Assembly: GCF_020497125.1 (NCBI RefSeq) | Contig: NC_059072.1 | Span: 57,446,697-57,510,696, forward strand | DNA length: 64,000 bases | Direction of reading: 5' to 3' | Origin: Mauremys mutica | Lineage: Eukaryota > Chordata > Testudines > Geoemydidae | Part shown: in pieces, positions 45,901 to 57,900 of the stretch | How positions within the stretch are numbered: position 1 is the first letter of the stretch | Layout: each line of letters starts with the position of its first letter | The notes under the pieces: model-generated | What the model saw: the letters and a program-made list of their open reading frames with translations, nothing else | Databases searched by the model: none | What the model was told of the DNA's origin: nothing | Position numbers and translations under genes: made by a program

Positions 45901-48900
45901 ATGGTCTTAGAAGCCTAACTTTAAGAACTCATTATTTAAATCTTGGCCTTTATGTTAAAATTTATCTTAAAACATGACAACCCTTATTGTAAATTTCTTC
46001 TCTTTTGATTATACAGCTACAAGGATATTAATTACACTCTACCCCGATATAACACGAATTTGGATATAACGCGGTAAAGCAGTGATCCGGGGAGGCAGGG
46101 CTGCGCACTCCGGCAGATCAAAGCAAGTTTGATATAACATGGTTTCACCTATAACGTGGTAAGATTTTTTTTGGCTCCCGAGGACAGCGTTATATCGGGG
46201 TAGAGGTGCTTTGGAGGCATTTACAAACAGACAGGATCATCAGACATGGAACTCTTTACCATCAGAAACAGTTATGGTAGGCAGTTTAAAGGACATCAAA
46301 AATATAAAGTCAAAACTTGCCCACCTTACTCATCCAAATAGTCCCGTTGGCATCACAATGACCTTAGAGTACAGGGCATCAACAGAACTACTGGGGCAAG
46401 TAAGATGGGCAGGATTTGGCACTAATTACAGAATCACAGAAGACTGAGATGGAAAAGACCTATTAGATCATCTTGTCCATCTCCCTGAAAATGCAGGCCT
46501 ATTCCTTCCAGTACATTTGCTAATGTTTTGTCCACTATAGTTTTCACAGTCCCAAGTGAGAGGATTTCACTGCTTTCTTTGGGAGACTATTCTACAGCCA
46601 AATAGGTCTTGCTGTTGGAGAGTATTCTCTGTCAGTCAGCCTAAATTATCTATTTCTGAATCACAGCCTATTAGTCCTCACTGAACTCCAGGCACCACAC
46701 TTCCTTGGTGTTTAAATCATGCAAATATCTAATCTGTGGGCTGTTATCATGCCCTCCCCACCCTAGACCATCCTATATCTATTTAAGGTTTTATAAGTCA
46801 TTCCCACCTGTCCCGCGATCTTTTTTATTGCTTATTTCTGAATTCCCTCTAATTTCTTAATATCTTCTTGAGAACACGGTGCCCAGAATGCCCTTGCAAT
46901 ATTATACTCCCATCACCTGGATATATCACAATTGAATATACCATCACTTCAGAGAGGTGGGTAGCATACTCTTGCATATAGAGTTCTCTCCATTCACTAA
47001 ACCTTTATGCTTCTATATATGACTTGTAAACATAAAAGGCCTGCTCCTTTTATGTCTATGTCCTTTTATGTCTATTGAAGTAAATGTTAAAATTCCCACT
47101 GACTTCAATGGGAGCAGCATCAGAAACTAAAACACAATCCTGCCTTATAAAACCTGAAATAATCTATGCAGTTGCATGAAAGCTGCGGACAGCACCTGAA
47201 TCGCTGGGATTCTGCCATCATGCAAAAAGAGAAGATCTCTAAAAGCCTGCTCTCAAGTCCAACAAAGTCAGTGAGAATCTTTCCTTTGACTTCAATGGTC
47301 TTTTGATCAGGCCCAAAAACTGCCTCTCTGTTGTATTTGTGATGATGCACCCAGAAATAAGATGCAGATGACATCCTTCCACAGATCTCAAACAGGTGGC
47401 TTCTGGGGCTGTTTTTTTAGATTAATCTATTCCAGATCTTGTGGGATAAACAATGGTCCTGAGTTTCCTTAGATGTATAGCCAATGGTCACTAAACATCT
47501 TTAAATCTTTCAGCTATGAGAGATCTACATGCCAATTCTTAGAGACACTGGGCCAGATTTTCAGGAGGTGTACATCAGTGTAGTTCCATTGAAATCATTG
47601 TGTGGGAACTACACAGATTTACATCAGCTCAGGCTCAGGTCCATTATGGAGATGTATAGCACTCCCCGGGGGACCCTGGGTCCATAAAAACATAGAATCA
47701 TAGACTATCAGGGTTGGAAGGGACCTCAGGAGGTCATCTAGTCCAACCCCCCTGCTCAAAGAAGGACCAATCCCCAACTAAATCATCCCAGCCAGGGCTT
47801 TGTCGAGCCTGACCTTAAAAACCTCTAAGGAAGGAGACTCCACCACCTCCCTAGGTAACCCATTCCAGTGCTTCACCACCCTCCTAGTGAAAAAGTTTTT
47901 CCTAATATCCAACCTAAACCTCCCCCACTTCAACTTGAGACCATTACTCCTTGTTCTGTCATCTGGTACCACGGAGAACAGTCTAGATCCATCCTCTTTG
48001 GAACCCCTTTCAGGTAGTTGAAAGCAGCTATCAAATCCCCCTTCATTCTTCTCTTCTGCAGACTAAACAATCCCATGGATGGTTTATCTTGATTCAGACA
48101 AGTACATTTTTATGTATGACAGATATAGTAAATAGTTTTCATTTTATTAAACTTTTTTCAAGTACCATGTGTGAAATAGTATAATAGAATGGAAACTGTC
48201 TGCGCAAAATGATGCAATACATATTGGTCAGGTTTTATGCATAAATTTTATGCAGCATGACTGTAACTGTAGCTATCATGTAAAACAAATATTGGATATA
48301 AGGATGGGAAAAATATTATATACATTTTATTTCCTTGTCATATACGAAATGGTAAATCAATCTATTTGTTGGTCAAGCAATTTCAACCAAACATTTTTCA
48401 GTCCTTACATAAGGCCAAAAACAGCTGCAATGCTGGTTGGTTGCTAGGAAACCTGGGTTTTTTTTGATAGCCAGAATTAAGCACATGGTAGCAATAAAAC
48501 TGCTTATGTACAGACCCATCTGTGAATTAAACATTAACCTTGGGCCAATCCCACAAATCTTTACTCATGTGTCTACTCCTCTCTCTCCTTAGCATTCCCA
48601 TAGAATTAAATGGGACAATGTGCAGGACTAAGCAGCACTATACATCGGTGTAAGGGTTGCAGGTTTCGTCACACAGATCATGAAACTCAAAAGTCAGAAT
48701 AAGGAATAAATTCCACTGCCCTGATTACATATGAAAGAGCTCAAAAATTATTTTATGCGCGTTTTTCTTGAAAGTGACAGTACCTGGTCCTAAATCTCCC
48801 AGGATTTAGTATTTGAAACGATGATACATTCTTGTTATACTGTAACAGGATGGTGAATACAAAATATAATTAATAATGCTTATTTATATTCAGCTTTATA

Positions 48901-51900
48901 TAAACCCAAAGCATTTTACAAATACTAAGCAATTAAATATACTGTAGTATACTTGTACATGTAAACTGAACCTTAGCATTCAGCAAAGGGTAAAACTTAG
49001 ACATTATCTCAGACACTGACATTCTAAAATGCTTTCCAAATCTGAAAACAAAATAGTTCTAAAACTGAAAATTCTGCCACACTAGAAACTCATGTCTACA
49101 ATGCAGACAGAGGTCCCAAAACACAGTCCTTTCCATAGTCAAGTTTCTAAGTACAATTCATGTGAAATGAGTTTAGATTAAATCATTATGAAATTCTAAA
49201 GTGACTTGTTTTCAAGGGGCTTCTGGGGTAGGGTATTTTTTTAAAACTCTAGCACATTGAAACACATTAGGAAGTACTCTAGGCCCTAATTCTACAATTC
49301 ACTGTGTTGCATCTATGTGGAGTCCTAATTCTTTCAGCTGCAGCATTGAGACTCTCCTTTCTGCATGATTAAAGACCTAGATAAATGTATTTGAAAATAT
49401 ACCTTTCCAAAATATTAGACCTGAATAAATAATTCATCTGATAAATTTAGCCTCTTTTTCTGCCCATGGAGTAGATACTAAAAAAATGTGATTTCCTCAC
49501 ATTTATTCATTCTTCAAAATAATTAAAACACATTTTCAATAAACAGAGTTTAACTCTATAGAATAATCATGAACACTTCTCTGCAAATAGCCAATAGTGG
49601 ATAGTCCAGGGGAATTGGTTAGTTGTGATTGGCCAAATAAGTCACACGGTGTTGTTTCTGTTCACAGATTGGATGAATGTTCAAGTCTAAGGGACCACAG
49701 CTGCACACACCATGGTCATTAGAGGGGATCAATCCCAAGACTTTTTCAGCACCAAAAGTACAAGCTTTCACCACCTGACCTAAAGGTGAACGTCCTGTCT
49801 GTGAGACAGCAGCAGATTGCCGAGTTGCTTAAATCTGCCACCAGAGGGAATCACAATCACATGCACTTGGCTAGTGTATTGTGCAAGCTCTACTCCTGGG
49901 GGAATTCTGCACCAAAAAAATAAAAATTTGGTGCCAAAAAAAATTGGCACATAATATTTTAAAATACTGAAAAATTCTGCAAATTTTGTCAAAATAAACT
50001 ATATAACCACACCAATTTCAATTATTTTAATAATTTATTTCAAAATACCTGTCAGCAAGTACGTCTGTGACAATACAGACACACACAAAAATTCTCCCAG
50101 GAGTAGAAAGTTAAAGAAACCCTTATGACAACCCAGTTCATGTTTCTCTGCCCCCTCTCCCCGCCCCCCGCCCCCGAGCCCAGCTGCAGGGCCTCCATAG
50201 TCCAAATACCCACACCCCCTCCAGAGCCCAGCTGCAGGACACCCCCTTTCCCAGATACTTGCACCCCCTTCCCTCAGAGCCCAGCCGCAGGGCCCCCCCA
50301 GCCCAGACAGCCGCCCCCTCCTCATCCAGAGCTCAGCCATGCCCCCGCTGCCCAGACACCAGCCCCTCTTTCTCCCTCTGGATCTCTGGGCCCTGAGGGG
50401 TAAACAGCTTGATGCTGGATCCCAGGCTTGTGTGGAGTTTCCTGCATGCCACTGTCTCCTTCCCTCAGGGTGTGTGGGGGAACTGCAGCTGCCAGGGACC
50501 CTCTAGCTTCCTCCCACTCCCCCCGGCAGTGTCTTCTATGTATGAGCTGGGCTCTGCCGCATCCACTGGCCCCTAGTGGCATCCCGTTTCTGTGGGGAAA
50601 AGGAAATTCTGCACACATTATTTTCTGCAAAATTCTGCTTTGGGCAGTGGTGCAGAATTCCCCCAGGAATAAAGCTGTTCTGATGCATTTACTGTTGCAA
50701 ATTTAAATTTGGGTTTCTGTGAATATTCACACATGCCCTTCTTTCCATGAATATTCAGGTCAATAAAACTTGATGTTCAGACAGCAAACATAAAAGCAAT
50801 GCATGTGTGGCAGAAATAGATCTATTTAAAAATGTGAGCAAATATTCCTCAAAAGTATTTTGCAATTCTTTTTTAAAAAAACACCCAAAAAAGTATTTTA
50901 AAATCCTGCATAGAAAGTTAATGGAAATAATTATGTTTTCATTTTTATTTTATTAGTTTTCAGTAGGGCTTTCAAAAATTAGCCAGTTAGACACTGTAAA
51001 AGAAAAAAAAAGATAACGTCACCCAAAAGGGGTTGAAATATGCAAGTAGCAAAATGATCTTTCCCTTGCAGCCACAAAAATCAGGCAGATGTTAAGGACA
51101 CACCTAAGGTTAGGTAACAACATCTGAGGCTCTTTCATTTTTGTAAGCTCCTTATCACCTTAGGTGCTTATGCACATTTTTGCACATTTCTCTATGTATC
51201 CTCTATCTTGGGGACAATCTATATGGCAAGAAGGGTGCACTGGAAGCATGCCATGTGGGCAGGCTTTGGTCAATGGCATAGCTGGCATGGATTTCACATA
51301 TGGGAACTAGAACCCTTCTGTGCCAATATTAGGTACTCTGCAAATTTTAACACCACATGTAGAATGCAAAACAATAGTAGAACATATAGATTTTGTGGCA
51401 TGGTTTAGGCAAACAGTCTCAGCACTGTCTGCTGATACTCATGAAGCTACTGCTTTTAGCACATTAGAGACCAATCACATCCATTAGAGTAGCTGTGCTA
51501 GAGTGTGGCCAGATGTCTGAAGGAAAGAAAACCTCCTGCTCAAGCCACAAAACAGCTGTGGCAATGCTCTGTGGAAGCTATTTCTATCTATTGGCTGAAA
51601 TTAGGATTGCCAACAGGCCCTTATTACAATGGCCATCCCTTTTTTTTTTTTTTTAATCTCTGTATAACAAGATCAGGAGTTGCAGAGTGCTGCAAAAAGC
51701 AGCAAGAAATATCCTTGGTGAATGTAGGTGAGTACTACTTAACAAGTAATCAAATTTAAAAAATAATTAATTAAATTAAATAAATAATATCAGGAGGAGG
51801 GGTGAGGTGGTGGTACTAAGAAAACAGTCCCTTATTTTGGAAATGCAATGTTGGCAATTCCTTTTACACAGCCTAAACAGAAGATCTACATAGTGGTGGA

Positions 51901-54900
51901 TCCATTGGCTTTGTCGCCAGGCCCATCCTCCCCTTGTTTTTCTCCCACATACTACCTATGTACGGCTGTGCCTGGGCTCCCTGCTGCTTATCTATTGTCT
52001 TATTGTGACACTAGAGTTCTCAGTGGGAATGTTCCTCCTGCCCACTCCTCACCCACTCTCTCGCTCACTCACACAGGCACCCATGTACAACAGCAAAAGA
52101 ATATCCTTCTCTTGTAACCGTAAGAGGCAAAACAGAATTCAGCCATAAATGGACTGACAGATTTTCCTTGTATTCTTCATAAAACGTCTTTGTTTAAAAA
52201 GAATTCCCTAAACCCCAGTGAAATTGGGGTTATGTGGTACAATTGATTAGAGAACTTGCCTTTTGCTGCCGCAGACCTGATTTAAACTCCTGTCTTGGGC
52301 TACAACTGAAAGTAAAGGATTCTCACCATGTGCAACTGAAATGCACCTGTTATTCTAGTCCTGGGTCTCTCTTGGTCAAAACTTGCCAATCAGGCTTAAA
52401 AATCATGAGATTTTAATAATAAAATAATAATAATAAATATTGGATTATTTTTATTTGCCTTGTTTTAAGACTTTATGGTTCGTGTTTGCAAGCTTTTCGC
52501 TGCAACCACAAGGGCTAGTATTTACACCTGTTAAAATGAAAACTGAGATTCTCAGCATAATCTCATGACTTCGGGAACTGAGGCTTTAGGAAAGACACCA
52601 AATATCACAAGACTCATGATAAAATGGTGAGATCTGGCAACACTGTAAATGTTGTATAACAACCTAGGTAGACCAGCATAATTTGGTAATATACAGAAAT
52701 AGGCATCCTGTTGACGGGAGAATTGTGGGAGTAAGGATTGCAGGATCAGGCCCTTTCCTATTTAAAACCCACTCTCCTACCCCAATAAGTAAGTGTCTGA
52801 TGTTTCAAAAGCCTCCTAGTGTCTAATATATTGGAATATGTTTTCATCCTTAAGGCTGTCAAGGGTTATTAGCCACAAAAGTGCAACTCGGAACAGTTAA
52901 AGCAATTGTTAGCTTGCAGAGCTGAGTTCTCCAAGGAAAGTTTCCTGAGGGCCTCATTCGGCAAGCAATACATGCACAGAACCCCCACTGAAATCAATGG
53001 GAGTTTTTCACACAAAAAATCATGGCATGAAATAGCCATAATTTTGCAGTCAGGAATTTAAGCAACTTACATGATCAGATTAATCTTTATCCCTTTTCAT
53101 TCTTCTATTTCTTAATAAACATAAGCATATGCCCTGAGGTTCCTGTTTCAGAAGCATCTCATTGTGCAATATAAAATCCATGTTACAATAACTGATTTCA
53201 CTAAATTTAGTGAAATGACTAACTCCATCATTTCCCCCCTAAGAACCTGTTTTTTCTCCTACAGACCCAGATCCTTGACCCTGCTAATGCTGCTTTGTGC
53301 TTCTCCAGCAGTGCTTAAACCTTGCTTAAAGGACCAGGTCCAATACCAATCCTTTCCTCAGACTGCAAGGCAGAAGACATGGCCAGACTATCCCTATGCT
53401 CTGATGATCTCTGCTGCAATGGGCCCTGGGGGCTGTACTTAAACAGCATCATTAGGCTAGCCTGGCAGCCCCAGCATAGGGGGAAAGCAAAGATAGTGTA
53501 AAGCCATCTTTGCACCCACTCTACTGCATTATGCTGGGTACCTAAAGACCTGCCTTTAGGAACTGGCCCACAGACTGCAAAGGGAGCAAGAAGAGGTCCT
53601 GAATAATGTGAAAATTAATGTTACATGTACCTAGTCACCACAGAATCCTTTGCATGTCCAGAGAGAATCATGGTTGCAATATTGTGTCTGTGAGAGTCCC
53701 TAACTCTTATAACAGAGAGGCTACGTTACCTAGTGAGAATCCAGAGAGTTCTGATAGTTAAAAGCACTTGATTCTTTTCTTCTTTTAATTTCAGTGAAAG
53801 CTACAGAGTTACATGTCACTTGAGGACACATTCTGATTGTCAGCCAGTTTGGAAGAAATAATTAATAATGCTTTTATTAGTGTAAATCATAAAAAGTGGT
53901 ATGGACTGAAAAATCATTTAATTTCAGTAAAAATATTTACCAATGGCTAGATTCTAGAAGGAGTGAAATGTGAATTTGCCACAAGCTTCCTATATGACCT
54001 TGAGCAAGTCACTTTATGCCTCAGTTCTCCATCTGAGGAAACGATAGTGCTGGCACTTCCCTATTTTATAAGGGGTTCTGAAGATAACTGCATTAAAAAC
54101 TGTGAGGTACTCAGATACTATGTTAATAGAATCCTGTAAGTACTTTAGCTAGATTTGTGTTAGTATGTGTCTGATTTATTATATACTTATATATGTTCTG
54201 TGTATATACATGTATATATTTTACTGTAGGTAAAATTCCCGTGTGTTCAGTATCCCAGCAAAGTTTGTAATGCAAGCATGCCTGCTATTGCATTTTATTT
54301 ATTTATTTCCTTGCAATATATATCAGATGTGCTTATCAATACTCTAGGCACATTACAAAATGTAAAAGCACAGGGCCTGATTTTGGTTACATTTACCCTA
54401 GTGAAAATTCATAATCTCCAATGGATTTGCTGTCATTCTGCACGGTGTGGATTACTTGAGAAGTACATAGCTTTCTAGTGACTAATTTTCACAACTGTCG
54501 AGCAACTGCAACGTTCACTGAAATCAATATGAGCTGTGGTCACTTGGCCCTTCTGGAAATTAGGCCATAAGAAAACCTGCCAAACAGACCTCCTAAAAGC
54601 CTTCCCAGCCCCAAAACAAACTACATCCCATCAGCCCCTAATCTGACTCTCTCACTCCAAAAAATGCTTGGGAAAACAAATGAGTGTTGCAGTATAGTCT
54701 AAAGGGAACCACACGCAGGTTGTGGTGGACTAGAGGCAGAAGCAAATTCCAAGAGCCAAGGAACACCTTCTCTTACCAGCCCCCTCCCATTTAAAGCAGG
54801 ACTGGTCAGAAGAACCAGGATCTTAAATTTCACCCCCATAGTAATGGATAGTGCATAGCTATAAAGTGCTCCACTGGGTAAAACACTGCCTACTAAGCAT

Positions 54901-57900
54901 GCCACCAGGTTCTACAACAGCTGTAATTTGTAATGGTTAGAGGGTATAGCCCCACGTAGCACACACTGCAGTAATTCAGTGTTTTAAAGAGGTGGCCTGA
55001 TTCTTCACTGCCTTGCACTTTGTGCAGTCATTTAGACTTGTGAGTGCAAAGTGGATGTCAATTTTAACCGGATCAGAAGGGTAGCATTTTATACAGGTGT
55101 AAACAACTACACAAAGCAGTGGAGCATCAGGATCAAGCCCATAGTATACAGATTAGGACAAATTCTATCCTCTGATGTTTCAGAGTAAGTTGTAAGAAAC
55201 CCAGCAGTAGGTGGTTATGGGATAACCTACCTCCAGGGAATCTTCCCTCATAACTCCCAGTAGTTAATGGCTGGCTTATGCCCTGAAAAATGAAGGTTTA
55301 TATGCCTCCAAAACTCCTCTTTATTATTTTAATATTTATTGGGATACTCTTGTTATTAATATAAATGTTTAGTCCTTTTTAAAATCCTACTAAGTACAAG
55401 GTCACAACTATATCCTGTGGTAATGAGTTCCAAAGACTACTTAGGCCTGTCATTCCAGAATTAATGGCCAGGTGTTTAAGCAGTCAAATTCAACAGTTAA
55501 AATATTTTTTCTTTACTAATTGTGGTGCAAGAGATCCTCAGCTGGTGTAAATTGACATAACTCCATTGAACTACAACCAGTTTACACCAGTTGAGGATCC
55601 CATTGTATTTGCCTTTACGGTTTAACTTTTATATAGTATACTATTTGCACATAATAGTAATAATTAAAGACCAAAATAATTTAAAATAAGCTTAAAGTTC
55701 CATAATTCAGTTGTACAACTATATAATCAATACAGCGAAGGCAAGCATTCATTTTAACCCTTCAATGGCCTCATAGCCAGTAAAGGGATGTCTCTTTGAA
55801 CACTGTTCACAGTGTGACATATCTCATAGCGTGATGCTTTGTGGATGACTGTTCGTCATCCAGCTTTTCACTAGGGACATTTTGGCGCTATTATTAAAGT
55901 ACACATGGGGCTAAAAATATGGAACTATAAATGTAGACCCTTTCTAACTCACAACAGGAATGAAAAGGCACATGATAAAGCACCGCTGATGGAGAGTCAC
56001 AATGGCTGAGGCAGTCAATGACCGAGCTCTAATGCAATCAGATGTTGCCATGGCCAGATGTCACAGATAAAGGGTGTCATCCTGCATCCCTTGCAGGCAC
56101 TGATGGGAGTTTTATGGTTCAGACAGAAACCAGGATTTGGGTTCTTACACAATATTAGAAGATTTTATAAATCAAGCCCATTTGTTAATTTTTTTATAGA
56201 AGTTGTGGATACTTGTTATTTTCAGAACTGTAGCAAAGGTTCAGTTTATTCAGATTTTCAGTTTCCAGACTGATTGTGCATTCCTTGCTCCCCTAATACT
56301 CCCATTAACCTCACTGGAAGTTTTGGACACATAAGCAATACAGGATTAATACAATATTTATGATACATTTCAGTTCCCCTTCATTGAAAAGTATACTTTT
56401 TTCCTTTTAAATATAACTGAATGCTAAGAAATTCTGCGACAGTAACTAACTCAAAGTATACATAAAGCTGTAAGAGTTCAATTTTTTTTGTCATGATCAT
56501 TCATTTTAGTTAAGACTTGGGCCAAGATTTTCATCAATACTGGTTTTGAGTGCTGAACTTGAGACAACTTAAAGGGGTCTGATTTTCAGAGGGTGAGTGC
56601 CCAGCACTTTCTGAAAATCAGGCCCTTTTAAGTGACCTCGCATTGCATATCCAAAAACATAAAATCAGTGGTCATTTTGAAAATTTTGACCTCTGCAAAT
56701 TATCCTACTGGGATATATAGTAATGCTTCCATGCACATTATCTATGTGAAGAAAAATCTTATAATAAACATTGTGACATTACCCAAGCGTATAGCTTTTT
56801 AAATGGAAAAAAGTAAGTATCTCTAGATACCACAAAAAAATCAGTCAGTAAGAATAGTATATAGTATAAACCTTCTAGTTAAAACATCTTTATTTTGCTC
56901 CTACCATCCTTACTCCAACAAAATTCTTGTCCTTCTAACGGTTGCATCAACAAGAAAAATAACATAAGGGCCTGATCCTGGCACCTTTACTCAGAAATAT
57001 AGCCCATAATCAAGTGAGTAGTTCCATTGGGATTAGTTTAATGAGAAAGGACTCCTTACCTGAATATGGGCTGTAAAATCCAGCAGTAAAGACCAGTTTC
57101 TGAACTAATTTGCAGTTATTAAAGTTATGGGCACCTTCTACAAGGCAACAGCTTCTGCATTTACACGGATGTAACTGAGATCAGAAACTGTCCATATAAT
57201 GTTTATGGCTTTTTAAAAACATTACTGGGAATTTTGCCTGAGTAAATAAGGAAGGATTGGACCCAGCATTCCTTGTTTCAAGTAATAAGGGACAGATCCT
57301 TCAACCCAAGGTTCCTACTGAAGTCAATGGAAACTTTGAGCTTAAGAGAAACTTGGATCAGGTCCATTGCCACTTGGAGAGTCTCACCCTGCAACCCTTT
57401 ACTCATTTGAGTATCCAGAACTCATGTCCCCATGGCCTGCTGGCAAGAGTAAGAACTAATCATGCAAATATTTGCAAGACTGGGCACTCAGAAACTTCCA
57501 CCTAGTTTCTAACTATTAGAAATAGTGATGAGATGATCTTTAGGGAATTCATTTCCTTTTTTAATATAGACAACATTTACTCAAAATCAGGTGAAATGTG
57601 CATCCTTTCCCATTTCCTTAACTGCTTTTAACTGAGTTAGTATAAAGTAAGGGGGAAAAGTAAGTTAAAATAGTTTTAATTTTTTTTTATTATTTGAATA
57701 TTTAAACATGCACCTACCTGGCCCAGTCCTGCTAATTTCTTTGAGTAGACTCACTGAAGTCAATGGAACTACAAGTAGGAGCTACTTGTAGGATTTCATT
57801 TAAAATAAAATAAAAAATATTCCAAAGCATTTTAAAAGAATATACCATGTGTATTAAAACCAAAAACAAAAACACCTTTTGCAGTGCTAGTTTAAGGCTG

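Noticed and set aside
50035..50630. Overlapping Gly/Pro-rich ORFs on both strands
   Set aside because: C-rich filler inside a TIR element.
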